64,000 nt of DNA from Nannobrachium achirus (taxonomy: Eukaryota; Chordata; Actinopteri; Myctophiformes; Myctophidae), in the NCBI GenBank assembly GCA_963921795.1, contig OY997641.1, positions 61,633,000-61,696,999 on the forward strand. Direction: 5' to 3'. Shown here piece by piece: positions 53,126 through 63,188 of this stretch. Made by a program: the position numbers and the translations under genes. Position 1 is the stretch's first letter. Each line of letters starts with the position of its first letter. The notes under the pieces are model-generated. The model was not told where the DNA came from, made no database searches, and saw nothing but the letters and a program-made list of their open reading frames with translations.

Positions 53126-53344
53126 TTTTTGACTCTGAAAAAAAACGAGAAACGAGAGTGAGTCGCCGCGGACCACCGGAATGGGGGTCCGCGGACCCCC
53201 GCGGCCGTCGCGAGCACCTCCGCCTCGCCGATACGATTCCGTAGAGCCCTCTCCCATCATTTTTAGACCAGGATTGAGGGAGTAGCAAGCAAGATTCCTT
53301 CACCAATGTAAACACAGTTGCTGAGGGAAGCTACTTCCTTTAGA

Positions 53345-53595
53345 GACAGCAAGACTCGCTGTGATTGGCCGGTGGTGTATGATCGGCGCTGTGATTGGCC
53401 GGTAGTGTATCATGTGGGAGATGACATCATTTTGCCGGGGAATTCTCCCCCCCTCACAACTCATAGAAAACATATAAAGAGAAGGCTTCAGAAGCTGAAA
53501 ATAACTCAGTGGGGGTTCTAAAACTTTAGCGATTTAACAGTTAGGACAATTTTAAGATTTGTTTTATAAAAAAAGTTACATGGTATAACTTTAAT
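53345..53595 (+). repeat. MITE family S, copy 2
   Basis: GTGATTGGCCGGTGGTGTAT, ACTTTAGCGATTTAACAGTT, ending AAAAAAGTTACATGGTATAA. Homologous to 18816-19041. Confidence 0.75.
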
Positions 53596-53621
53596 TTGCT
53601 TGTTAAAAAGTAACATTTTAT

Positions 53622-53880
53622 TAAAGTTGTACTATGTAACTTTTTTTATAAAACAAATCTTAAAATTCTCCTAACTATTAAATCACAAAAGTTTTAGAAG
53701 ATCCGCGCCGTGAATTTCAGCCTGTAAAGCCTTCTCTATATATGTAAACTGTGATCCTTGCCGGGGACCGGATCTCGCGCCAAAATTGCGTCATCACACT
53801 ACCGGCCAATCACAGCGAGGGTTATACAACTGCCGGCCAATCACAGCGCATCTTGAAGTGGGGTCGCTATGGCTGCCATA
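53622..53880 (-). repeat. MITE family S, copy 3, inverted relative to copy 2
   Basis: AAAGTTGTACTATGTAACTT then ACAAATCTTAAAATTCTCCT is the complement of the end of copy 2. Only about 26 bp separate the two copies, so they form a large hairpin. Confidence 0.75.
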
Positions 53881-54160
53881 TTTGTTGTCACCCGTTTGTA
53901 CCATCCCGTCTCTAGGTAATTTCGCCTACCAGGCAGGGTGAAGGAGTCCGTATCTCTGGAATTACTGAACGCACAGGAACAAGGGACCCCTCTAAAGATA
54001 GATCTCAGCGAGGTGGAGGCAGACGCGGGGGTCTGAAGGTAGGAAAAACGTCCGAAAGACGCGGACGCGACCGCGGTTTGCTATAGGGCTAATGACCACT
54101 AGTTGGGCATCTTACACAGTATAGCTTTAAGACAAGACAGTAATATGGGCGCAGAGTTTA

Positions 54161-54351
54161 AATTTGGGGAACCCTGGAGTGCAGTGTATTGCTGGCATGG
54201 ATCTGCACAGCGAGAGCTCCCGTTAACACTGATACAGTTCTCACCTAGCGGACAAAGCACTTCACCACAGGAGAAGTGAACAGTGGATCTGGCCGTGGAG
54301 GGAGCCACAAGGCACTGAAAGGAGCCAGGTGTGTTCACACAGAGCTGAGAG
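54161..54351 (-). pseudogene. Uromodulin-like copy A, exon 3 distal part
   Basis: After the MITE the EGF domain resumes as SQLCVNTPGSFQCLV and continues with FSCGEVLCPLGENCISVNGS, then SRCADPCQQYTALQ. The last segment is the start of the D8C-type domain of uromodulin/GP2-like proteins. The exon is cut off where a hAT-like terminus CAGGGTTCCCCAAA begins. In this copy the CADPCQQY codons are intact, while copy B has lost them. Normal proteins of this family are secreted or GPI-anchored, with EGF, D8C and ZP domains, but no ZP domain is found in the window. Confidence 0.65.
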
Positions 54352-54998
54352 CTAGCCATAAATCATAACACCTGTAGAGGTCGCTAATATTTGACGTTAC
54401 GTCTCTACAGGAGTTATAAAGGGAAGTCAGAACGCTCTTGATGGTTGAGCTCCAACGTCCATATTGGGCCCAAAACATGTACAAATCAATAAGGTGCTCA
54501 CCGCATCGTCGAAACAGCTTTATGAGCCCACTTGTCGGCATGTGTTAGTCCATATGTTTCCAATAAATTAATGTTTACTCAAACTTCTCAGAGACTCGCA
54601 TTTCCTCGTCAGAATGCTTCCGCCTTCAGAACTACAGATTGTTGGAATACTTCTGCATACAAAAACATCATGTCCTAGTATGAGCGAATCAACGTCACGT
54701 GATATGTCCGGCCATTTTTACCCAAGAACAAGGAAAGCGATGAGACTCTGAGAAGTTTGAGTAAACATTAATTTATTGGAAACATATGGACTAACACATG
54801 CCGATGAGTGGACGGGACGGTAGATTGAAAGCTGTTTCGACGATGCGGTGAGCACTTTATTGATTTGTACATGTTTTGAGCCGAAAATGGACACTGGGGC
54901 TCAACCATCAAGAGCCTTCTGACTCCCCTTTATAACTTCTGTAGAGACGTAACGTCTGAATATTAGCGACCTCTACAGGTGTTATGATTTATGGCTAG
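54352..54998. mobile_element. 647-bp long-TIR MITE inside EGF exon, copy A
   Basis: CTAGCCATAAATCATAACAC at both ends (inverted), followed by CTGTAGAGGTCGCTAATATT, with arms of about 260 bp. The flanks GCTGAGAG and CTTGAGAG are a slightly diverged duplication of about 8 bp. Removing the element restores the EGF codons HGSQLCVNT. The same insertion, the same length, lies at 59096-59742, so insertion preceded the inverted duplication. Confidence 0.88.
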
Positions 54999-55245
54999 CT
55001 TGAGAGCCATGGGTGCAGGGGGCCTCAGGGAGCGAGCACTCATCAATGTCCACACAGCCTTTCTCTGGTGACCATCTGTAATGGTGACAGCAGGAGGAAT
55101 CACTGCACAGCTTTACATCCCAACAGGCGAGGCCGTCACCGACGAAGCCAGCGTTACACACGCAGGACACTGATTGGCTGGAGAAGGTGTCACCTCTCTC
55201 GTGACATGATTCACAGCTGAGGATAGTTGCAGGTTCACACAAACT
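54999..55245 (-). pseudogene. Uromodulin-like copy A, exon 3 proximal part
   Basis: After an acceptor (CATTGACAG) the exon encodes LCEPATILSCESCHERGDTF, then CVCNAGFVGDGLACWDVKLC, CCHHYRWSPEKGCVDIDECS and LPEAPCTHGSQ. That is one EGF-like unit, a Cys-rich link and the first half of a calcium-binding EGF (DIDEC). A MITE interrupts it after CTHGSQ. The frame that gives these domains begins in phase 0, whereas the signal exon ends in phase 1, so a direct splice would shift the frame. An intermediate exon may be missing. Confidence 0.7.
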
Positions 55246-55782
55246 CTGTCAATGTTATCATCATTAGCTATAACAGTAAAAGACATATTCCCATGTTGTA
55301 GTTTTTTTTCTCACATATACCCCCTGCAGTACCCCTGTGCACTGGCGGCTCCTGGGAATAATCAGCAGGGGGGGCTTCAATTTTCCAAAGGGGGCACTTT
55401 ATTTTTCAACACACCCCTATATATAGGCCTATAGCAACACATTTTTTGCTGTGCTTTGATTCAAACTGAAAAGATTTGAATTTCCTGTGCTGCACAACAA
55501 CACAGGAATAGACATTAAACAAAACCAACCCGGTACAGCGCCAGTGTAGGCTACCTTTTATTATTGCATTTTCATTAAACTATTAATTAATTCGAAAATG
55601 TATATTTATCACAAATAACCTATATTATAGGCACGTGTAACACAAGTAGAACATCTTAAAATAATGGTGGGTTAGGGTACTACTGGTCAATCTAGACTGG
55701 GGGGGCACACACCTAGGGGTACACATACCCCCATTTGAGAAACACTGCTCTATCCTATAAGAGGGAATTAGAGTCAGTTTAC

Positions 55783-55861
55783 CTGGTGAGTTCCCACTAA
55801 CATTCTGTATGAACACAACTAACACAACAGCTGCCACCACTCTGGTCCACAGTCTGGACAT
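55783..55861 (-). pseudogene. Uromodulin-like copy A, signal-peptide exon
   Basis: ATG at 55861, directly after a strong acceptor (TTTTTCCCCCAG), opens MSRLWTRVVAAVVLVVFIQN then VSGNSPG and ends CCAG/GTAAAC. The hydrophobic core (VVAAVVLVVFI) is a clear signal peptide. It is identical in copy B. Confidence 0.72.
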
Positions 55862-56053
55862 CTGGGGGAAAAATGTAGGCCTATGGATTTACATTTGATT
55901 TATTTACACAATACAGCAACACAATGAAAAATAAATATCACTGGTTCAATGAAAAGATAGAACATTTTTAGTAAGAAACTGTATTAAGATTATAATCAAA
56001 TATTTGGGGTCTATAGATGAGAATATAAATTAATTTCTTGTCTATGCTCTTAC

Positions 56054-56110
56054 CATGCAGAGGTTGTTTTAACATTCAACCTGGAGGTGAGAATTTATAA
56101 GCCTCTGTTG
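56054..56110 (-). promoter_or_regulatory. Promoter and noncoding first exon of uromodulin-like copy A
   Basis: On the minus strand GGCTTATAAATTCTC contains a TATA box (56095-56101). A short 5' exon ends at CTCTGCATG/GTAAGAGC (donor at 56053). It is mirrored in copy B at 57946-57997. Confidence 0.55.
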
Positions 56111-56791
56111 TCATTGTTGGGACCAAACCATGTGACTGTCTGTGACACAGGGACATGTGTACACAATAAGATAATACTGCTCTACTAGGCCTATAGTAAC
56201 TATAGAAATAATGAACTGATAAAAATGTCTTTAGAGTGTTCCAAGTGGCCAGACAGTTGGTGTACAGTATATCTATATATTTTACGATGTTACACACATT
56301 GTTCATGTGTTAACTCTAACCCAAACCCTAATCCTAACCTCAGTAAAACTATGCCTAACTCTAACCCTACATCACCGTGATGTCAGGGGAACCACACTAA
56401 CATAATCCCTTTTTATGCCCATATATAGAGTTCCCTGATGTCATCAATATTAAGCCCATATCTAACTTCATATGGGAATGCCCATATATGGAGGCCACAT
56501 ACCACACTAACAGAATCCATATATGGCCAAGACAGATGGCCATGCAAGACAGCCCATATCTGTGTGGCTGGTTCTACAGACAGGGATCTCCATGTATGGG
56601 CATAAAAGGGATTGCATGTATGATGTCAGATGTCAAATACATCATAGGCCTTTCACATAACGAATTACTGAGTAAGCATGTTTGGGCTCTCACAGCATAT
56701 GTCCATATACAGTACATGGATCTCCATATATGGGTATCAGGGGTCTCCATATATGGGTAACTGGTCCGATATACATCACTGGCCAAGATGG

Positions 56792-57298
56792 CCAAGACAT
56801 GGCACGACCTCGCCCTTTAGGGTGAGGTCGCTTGTCGCCCTGAGGCGTCTTACTAGTGCAATTACTGTGCTTTTTAGGGCAGAACAGCCTTCATCAGAAT
56901 CAGTGAAAGACAGCAGAGAGAAAATAAAGGGTGACTTTCTACACAAAGAACATTGAGTTCAGGTTGGCAGTTTGCACTATTTCAAGTTGATGCAAACATA
57001 GAATATGTTGATAAAAGACAGAGTATGGTCAGGTAAATCTTCACGATGAAAAGTAGAGATTCAAGAATACAGATGGTAGTTAGACACGTTTTACACACAT
57101 TTATGTTCGAGGTAAACTATTCCACACTTTAGGGACAACAGCTGAAAATGTTCAGCCACCATTTACACTCCTTCATATCCGTGAGAAACGACATGTGTAA
57201 TCATTCTTAATCTTATCACTGTGAGAGTTGGAATGAATGAATTAAACTGATGTATATGTATTTGTCTGGACCAGTGGTTTTTATGTGTTGCATAAAAA
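56792..57298. other. Spacer between the arms of the inverted duplication
   Basis: 507 bp with no counterpart in the arms. It contains GCCCTTTAGGGTGAGGTCGC and CATCAGAATCAGTGAAAGAC and no gene. It separates the two promoters, which face outward from it. Confidence 0.75.
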
Positions 57299-57945
57299 CC
57301 ATCTTGGCCAGTGATGTATATCGGACCAGTTACCCATATATGGAGACCCCTGATACCCATATATGGAGATCCATGTACTGTATATGGACATATGCTGTGA
57401 GAGCCCAAACATGCTTACTCAGTAATTCGTTATGTGAAAGGCCTATGATGTATTTGACATCTGACATCATACATGCAATCCCTTTTATGCCCATACATGG
57501 AGATCCCTGTCTGTAGAACCAGCCACACAGATATGGGCTGTCTTGCATGGTCATCTGTCTTGGCCATATGGATTCTGTTAGTGTGGTATGTGGCCGATGT
57601 GGCCTCCATATATGGTCATTCCCATATGAAGTTAGATATGGGCTTAATATTGATGACATCAGGGAACTCTATATATGGGCATAAAAAGGGATTATGTTAG
57701 TGTGGTTCCCCTGACATCACGGTGATGTAGGGTTAGAGTTAGGCATAGTTTTACTGAGGTTAGGATTAGGGTTTAGGGTTAGGGTTACACCAACTGTCTG
57801 GCCACTCGGAACACTCTAAAGACATTTTTATCAGTTCATTATTTCTATAGTTACTATAGGCCTAGTAGAGCAGTATTTATCTTATTGTGTACACATGTCC
57901 CTGTGTCACAGACAGTCACATGGTTTGGTCCCAACAATGACAACA

Positions 57946-57997
57946 GAGGCTTATAAATTCTCACCTCCAGGTTGAATGTTAAAACAACCTCTGCATG
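57946..57997 (+). promoter_or_regulatory. Promoter and noncoding first exon of uromodulin-like copy B
   Basis: TATAAATTC at 57952-57960 and donor after CTGCATG at 57998. It is the counterpart of 56054-56110 in the other arm. Confidence 0.55.
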
Positions 57998-58190
57998 GTA
58001 AGAGCATAGACAAGAAATTAATTTATATTCTCATCTATAGACCCCAAATATTTGATTATAATCTTAATACAGTTTCTTACTAAAAATGTTCTATCTTTTC
58101 ATTGAACCAGTGATATTTAGTTTTCATTGTGTTGCTGTATTGTACGTAATAAATCAAATGTAAATCCATATGCCTACATTTTTCCCCCAG

Positions 58191-58269
58191 ATGTCCAGAC
58201 TGTGGACCAGAGTGGTGGCAGCTGTTGTGTTAGTTGTGTTCATACAGAATGTTAGTGGGAACTCACCAG
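58191..58269 (+). pseudogene. Uromodulin-like copy B, signal-peptide exon
   Basis: It follows the acceptor TTTTTCCCCCAG and encodes the same signal peptide as copy A (MSRLWTRVVAAVVLVVFIQN core), with donor CCAG/GTAAAC. The intron that follows carries a repeat insertion of about 50 bp (58345-58400) not found in copy A. Confidence 0.72.
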
Positions 58270-58847
58270 GTAAACTGACTCTAATTCCCTCTTATAGGAT
58301 AGAGCAGTGTTTCTCAAATGGGGGTATGTGTACCCCTAGGGGTACACAGGGGGGCATTGGGGGGCAATGCCCACCCAGATTAGATTTTGTGCCCCCCCAG
58401 TCTAGATTGACCAGTAGTACCCTAACCCACCATTATTTTAAGATGTTCTACTTGTGTTACATGTGCCTATAATTTAGGTTATTTGTGATAAATATACATT
58501 TTCGAATTAATTAATAGTTTAATGAAATTGCAATAATAAAAGGTAGCCTACACTGGCGCTGTACCGAGTTGGTTTTGTTTCATGTCTATTCCTGTGTTGT
58601 TGTGCAGCACAGGAAATTCAAATCTTTTCAGTTTGAATCAAAGCACAGCAAAAATCGTGTTGCTATAGGCCTATATAGGGGTGTGTTGAAAAATAAAGTG
58701 CCCCCTTTGGAAAATTGAAGCCCCCCCTGCTGATTATTCCCAGGAGCCGCCAGTGCACAGGGGTACTGCAGGGGGTATACGTGAGAAAAAAACTACAACA
58801 TGGGAATATGTCTTTTACTGTTATAGCTAATGATGATAACATTGACA

Positions 58848-59095
58848 GAGTTTGTGTGAACCTGCAGCTATCCTCAGCTGTGAATCATGTCACGAGAGAG
58901 GTGACACCTTCTCCAGCCAATCAGTGTCCTGCGTGTGTAACGCTGGCTTCGTCGGTGACGGCCTCGCCTGTTGGGATGTAAAGCTGTGCAGTGATTCCTC
59001 CTGCTGTCACCATTACAGATGGTCACCAGAGAAAGGCTGTGTGGACATTGATGAGTGCTCGCTCCCTGAGGCCCCCTGCACCCATGGCTCTCAAG
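58848..59095 (+). pseudogene. Uromodulin-like copy B, exon 3 proximal part
   Basis: It encodes LCEPAAILSCESCHERGDTF, CVCNAGFVGDGLAC, KGCVDIDECSLPEAPC and THGSQ. It is one residue different from copy A (AAI versus ATI) over this stretch. It is interrupted by the same MITE at the same base. The same phase conflict with the signal exon is present. Confidence 0.7.
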
Positions 59096-59742
59096 CTAGC
59101 CATAAATCATAACACCTGTAGAGGTCGCTAATATTCAGACGTTACGTCTCTACAGAAGTTATAAAGGGGAGTCAGAAGGCTCTTGATGGTTGAGCCCCAG
59201 TGTCCATTTTCGGCTCAAAACATGTACAAATCAATAAAGTGCTCACCGCATCGTCGAAACAGCTTTCAATCTACCGTCCCGTCCACTCATCGGCATGTGT
59301 TAGTCCATATGTTTCCAATAAATTAATGTTTACTCAAACTTCTCAGAGTCTCATCGCTTTCCTTGTTCTTGGGTAAAAATGGCCGAACATATCACGTGAC
59401 GTTGATTCGCTCATACTAGGACATGATGTTTTTGTATGCAGAAGTATTCCAACAATCTGTAGTTCTGAAGGCGGAAGCATTCTGACGAGGAAATGCGAGT
59501 CTCTGAGAAGTTTGAGTAAACATTAATTTATTGGAAACATATGGACTAACACATGCCAACAAGTGGGCTCATAAAGCTGTTTCGACGATGCGGTGAGCAC
59601 CTTATTGATTTGTACATGTTTTGGGCCCAATATGGACGTTGGAGCTCAACCATCAAGAGCGTTCTGACTTCCCTTTATAACTCCTGTAGAGACGTAACGT
59701 CAAATATTAGCGACCTCTACAGGTGTTATGATTTATGGCTAG
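59096..59742. mobile_element. 647-bp long-TIR MITE inside EGF exon, copy B
   Basis: Same length, same termini (CTAGCCATAAATCATAACAC inverted) and same insertion point as 54352-54998. A 68-codon frame inside the arm (59553-59759) is an accidental ORF of the inverted repeat. Confidence 0.88.
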
Positions 59743-59898
59743 CTCTCAGCTCTGTGTGAACACACCTGGCTCCTTTCAGTGCCTTGTGGCTCCCTCCACG
59801 GCCAGATCCACTGTTCACTTCTCCTGTGGTGAAGTGCTTTGTCCGCTAGGTGAGGACTGTATCAGTGTTAACGGGAGCTCTCGCAATACACCGCACTC
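59743..59898 (+). pseudogene. Uromodulin-like copy B, exon 3 distal part
   Basis: SQLCVNTPGSFQCLV, FSCGEVLCPLGEDCISVNGS, then SSR followed by a frameless NTPHSRV. About 18 bp that encode the CADPC start of the D8C domain in copy A are missing, so copy B is additionally disrupted. Confidence 0.68.
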
Positions 59899-60373
59899 CA
59901 GGGTTCCCCAAATAGTTTTCCCCAAGGTCCGAATTATGTCTAGGGTACCAAGCCGAGGGCCACAACATTGCAGGGGGCGACGGTGGCGTTTCCACTACTC
60001 CAGCGACAGTTCAGATATCGTCACTCTCGGACAGAAACCTCGAATCTCCAAGTTTCAAATGTGTACGTTTTTTGGTAAAACAAAGCCCTGCTTCATCATA
60101 CAAGATCGTCGCACAAAACGAGTGAAAACAGCAGATCTACAAGCACACAACTTGTGTGCTTGTAGATAGGCTGTTTTCACTAGTTTAGTAAAAAATTTTG
60201 ATGATGAATACAAAACAAAAGGTTTTGGACGTACAAGGTTTCCACCCGATAACGACGATATACTAGTGTTGTTGCTGCTCTTATACCACCATTATTACTG
60301 GGGTTGGTGGGGGCCAGACAGTAGCCCGCCGTGGGCCGCAAATGGCCCGCGGAACACCTATTGGGGAACCCTG
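59899..60373. mobile_element. hAT-like MITE carrying a palindrome-family copy
   Basis: CAGGGTTCCCCAAATAGTTT at the left and AACACCTATTGGGGAACCCTG at the right are inverted repeats. The internal part (60030-60200) is shared with 40150-40380, including a palindrome at 60121-60181. In the left duplication arm only the first bases of this element remain (about 54150-54161). No matching target duplication was seen. Confidence 0.78.
60121..60181. repeat. Dispersed palindrome family, compact near-perfect copy
   Basis: AGTGAAAACAGCAGATCTAC followed by AAGCACACAA at the left pairs with TTGTGTGCTTGTAGAT(A)GGCTGTTTTCACT at the right, with almost no loop. GCACAC/GTGTGC replaces GCTCAC/GTGAGC on both arms. 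Confidence 0.9.
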
Positions 60374-60815
60374 CTCTACATCTTTGCCAAATGCCATAAA
60401 CGTGTTACTTTGCATGTATGATTTAGAGGCAGAAGAATAATTTGCATAAAACCGCATTTTTCATTGAATTATTAAATAATTATGATTTACCGTACAAACT
60501 TCTCACCCCATAGCCTGTATAGATATAGGTTCAAATTTCATGTGAATCCCAGGAGGAGATAGATTTTTACTGTTTTTCATATAATTCAAAATGGCGGGAG
60601 ATCTAAAGGTCAGAGGTCAAAAGTCAGAGTGTCAAAGTTGTTCGGCATGGGGAGACGCATATGTGTGTCCAGGTTGTGGCTGTACGTCAAACAGAGCATG
60701 AGCTATACCTGTTCAAAGTTTGCACTTTCGAAGGCTTCCTACAGCGCCACCCTTTGGCCGATTGTTGTATAAAGTAATAGCACACAAGGCCACAGTAAGC
60801 TGAACACATTGATGT
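60374..60815 (-). repeat. Family R-A repeat, inverted third copy
   Basis: The complement of 8845-9320: CTACATCTTTGCCAAATGCC, ATGATTTAGAGGCAGAAGAA and CAGCGCCACCCTTTGGCCGA. No coding sequence was identified. Confidence 0.75.
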
Positions 60816-60895
60816 TTGAATATCGATTTTGAAACACACCATTGGGGAAAGTTTCAGCAAAACAGTTCCTGTCAAACAGGATAAAAAATTATCTG

Positions 60896-60964
<69 letters not shown>
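60896..60964 (+). repeat. (CA)n microsatellite
   Basis: About 34 CA dinucleotides. Confidence 0.95.
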
Positions 60965-60968
<4 letters not shown>

Positions 60969-61698
60969 GTTGTGTAAATAGAAAAATAAATGTTATTCCA
61001 TCGCAACACATTCTCACCCCTAAAGCGTCATACAACCGACGCTTTGTCAAGTACTGTACTGCGTCGGACGATAGACGCTTTGGTTCGAGGCTGGGAGTCA
61101 CCTCAGGTTTTATTTTTGCGCTCCTCTGAGGTTGACCACTAGATGTCGACATTTTACTACTAATATCTCTGCATTGGTGAGTTATTGGATACTGAATATC
61201 CAAGTATCCTGGATACTTTCTGCATTGAAGAGTCTGAAAGCACGTGAATATTTCGCATTAAGTGCGTTGATATCATTAGAAGCAGGTGTTGGGATTGCCT
61301 ACTGTTTCACGGTTTGGACGCATTGGGTGGTCTAAGAAGAAAGAAAAAAAAAAGCAGTTCCCAAAGCGGGATTCGATACCGCTTTGAAGGGTTTATTGGT
61401 TTACCAGCCACCCATCGCTACCGCTCACGCCACTATAAACGACAGAGCAATGCCGTCTCAGGCGCCAATGAACCCCGTGAGACGCCACGAGGGAGCGGTA
61501 GCGACCGAGTCGCCGCGGCGAACGGTGTGAACGGCGCATGAGCCGACTCAGCCGCGTTACCGAATTATGTGCCGTTATGGACAGAATAGTACATTTTGAC
61601 CAGGGGACTGCTTCCGCGTCCGAATACGGCTCAAAGAAGGGACTACGTTATCATCCACGTTGTCAAAGATAAAAGCACAAAAAAAAGGGAATGTCCCA
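60965..61698. other. Gene-free stretch with possible degenerate tRNA-like sequence
   Basis: Reverse-strand sequence at about 61355-61440 (GTGGCGTGAGCGGTAGCGAT ... GGTATCGAATCCCGC) resembles A- and B-box promoter motifs and may be a SINE remnant. GACGCTTTG-type repeats lie at 61040-61090. Nothing firmer can be said. Confidence 0.3.
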
Positions 61699-61772
61699 GT
61701 CGTCTGGTTAGCTCAATCGGTAGAGCATGGTTACTCAAATCCAGGGACCGGGGTTCGATTCCCCGTGACGGC
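61699..61772 (+). tRNA. tRNA-like gene, probably pseudogene or SINE head
   Basis: A-box TTAGCTCAATCGGTAGAGC and B-box GGTTCGATTCC are both good, with a T-arm CGGGGTTCGATTCCCCG that pairs perfectly. The acceptor stem GTCGTC/GACGGC pairs over six positions. The spacing between acceptor and D stem is 3 nt too long and the anticodon stem is imperfect (TGG/CCA plus mismatch), with no reliable anticodon. It most resembles a tRNA-Lys-type head. It is best seen as a tRNA pseudogene or the start of a tRNA-derived SINE. Confidence 0.5.
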
Positions 61773-61984
61773 CGTCATCGTAAAATATGCCAGTAAACAC
61801 ATGTCGGTGCATGTGTACATAGACTCTCCCTTCCCCTCCTAAAACTCTCCGACTGTAGACGCAGTAGGTGTTCCCAAAGCGTCGCACGGGTGAAGCAGAA
61901 AGCGAGTTGGGAACGCGTCGGATGGGTGAAGCAGAGGGGGTGAGAATGGGCTGTCCATTGGGAGGGTTAGCGACCCACCCCATG

Positions 61985-62115
61985 GATGTTAGGTTTAGGG
62001 TAATGGTTAGGGTTAAGGTTCCCACGGAGGTTAGGGTAAGGGTTAGGGTTAAGGTTCCCACGGAGGTTAGGGTTAGGATGTCAGCAGATGCCAGTTAGGG
62101 TTAGGGTTAGGGATG
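61985..62115 (+). repeat. GGTTAGGGTTA telomere-like minisatellite
   Basis: GTTAGGGTTAAGGTTCCCAC plus GGAGGTTAGGGTAAGG repeated about three times, then TTAGGGTTAGGGTTAGGG. It is degenerate telomeric-type sequence in an interstitial position. Confidence 0.85.
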
Positions 62116-62700
62116 CCAGCAGTAAGCAGCAGCGCTGGGACTCTTGACATGCTGCATTCACACACTGTGTTCACGCATGCTGCCTTTCTAGTGATTTGGC
62201 TCCAGACACTGGGTCTTGAAATGATAATGACTGTGGGCATGGAACATCCACAATCTGGTGTGTGTGTGTGCGCGCGCATGTGTGCCCCACATATTGCCCA
62301 AACATGGAGTTTTTGCCCAAATATGGAGATGACTTAGGTCATCAATATGACCGCCCCTATCTCCCTGTTTTACTGGTATCCAATACTGACTGAGTGACTG
62401 TACAGGGAAGCATTGCCGTTATCAGGCCCTCTCTTTTTTTTTTTTTGCTGACACAATGCTGAGCGCTCAGTTAAAAGCTCTGTCGCTGACACAAAGGACA
62501 AAGGAATCAATCTTGGACCAAATATTGAATGTTCCATATCTTTAGAAGTGAAGTGGGGCGGGAGAAGTTCCCCAATGAAAGAGTGTGACTTTTAACAGTT
62601 GTTATTCAATCTGGGAGAAGGGAGAGGGGAAAAAAGGCGAGGTTACAGCAATTGGTCAATGTAAAGTCTGTAAAGCATTTGTTCTTGAGTAGGCTGACAG

Positions 62701-62710
<10 letters not shown>
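62116..62710. other. Gene-free stretch
   Basis: Contains GCCCAAACATGGAGTTTTTG then GCCCAAATATGGAGATGACT (62296-62333), related to the CCATATATGGAGAT repeat. No exon was identified. Confidence 0.45.
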
Positions 62711-62758
<48 letters not shown>

Positions 62759-62838
62759 TAGTATGAGTGTGTGCGTGCGCGTGCGTGCGTGCGTGCATGC
62801 GTGCGTGCATGCGTGCATGCGTGCATGCGTGCGTGCGT
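62711..62838 (+). repeat. Compound (GT)n/(GTGC)n microsatellite
   Basis: GT for about 46 bp, then GCGTGCGTGCATGCGTGC units to 62838. Confidence 0.93.
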
Positions 62839-63188
62839 TTCAATATCTATTCTAGTTGATATCTAGCATAAATATGCTTTTTAATTATATTTCATATTTC
62901 TTTGCTGTAAGCATTTTATTTCTTATTGCATTGCATAAGGAAATACTCCAGTATAACTCAAGTAAACATTTGACAGAGCATGTTTCACTAGTTGGGAACA
63001 ATTTGAGGAGTATCTAGACTTTGACTCATGTAGGGGACAGTACAGTAGCCTACTTTGTCCAGAACTGTTGATCAATAACCATTTAGTTTCATGTTGCTTC
63101 TCATGGTGTCAGGATTCATCATTTGTTTTATTAGACTTCACTGATCAAAGTTCAAAATGGTATTGTGTGTCCTAATTTAAAGGGAAAA

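Larger units (their letters stand above)
54142..56791. repeat. Left arm of a large inverted duplication
   Basis: About 2.65 kb here is the reverse complement of 57299-59932. The arms share the whole uromodulin-like fragment, its introns, the 647-bp MITE and the CCATATATGG repeat. They differ by point substitutions, a stretch of about 50 bp near 55705 missing here relative to about 58345-58400, and about 18 bp present here (54192-54211) but missing at about 59883. The differences argue for a real duplication and not a collapsed assembly. Confidence 0.9.
57299..59932. repeat. Right arm of a large inverted duplication
   Basis: Reverse complement of 54142-56791. It carries uromodulin-like copy B on the plus strand. 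CCATATATGG motifs occur at 57334, 57357 and 57606, mirroring those of the left arm. Confidence 0.9.

Noticed and set aside
52728..53315. 195-residue Phe/Lys-rich minus-strand ORF
   Set aside because: It spans the A/T homopolymer-like tandem region, so the frame is low-complexity chance.
59553..59759. 68-residue ORF repeated at 54335-54541
   Set aside because: It is encoded by the terminal inverted repeat of the 647-bp MITE and is duplicated simply because the MITE is.
54142..59932. Inverted duplication as an assembly artefact
   Set aside because: The arms differ by indels and substitutions, and the spacer is unique. An artefactual copy should be identical. Long reads would still be decisive.
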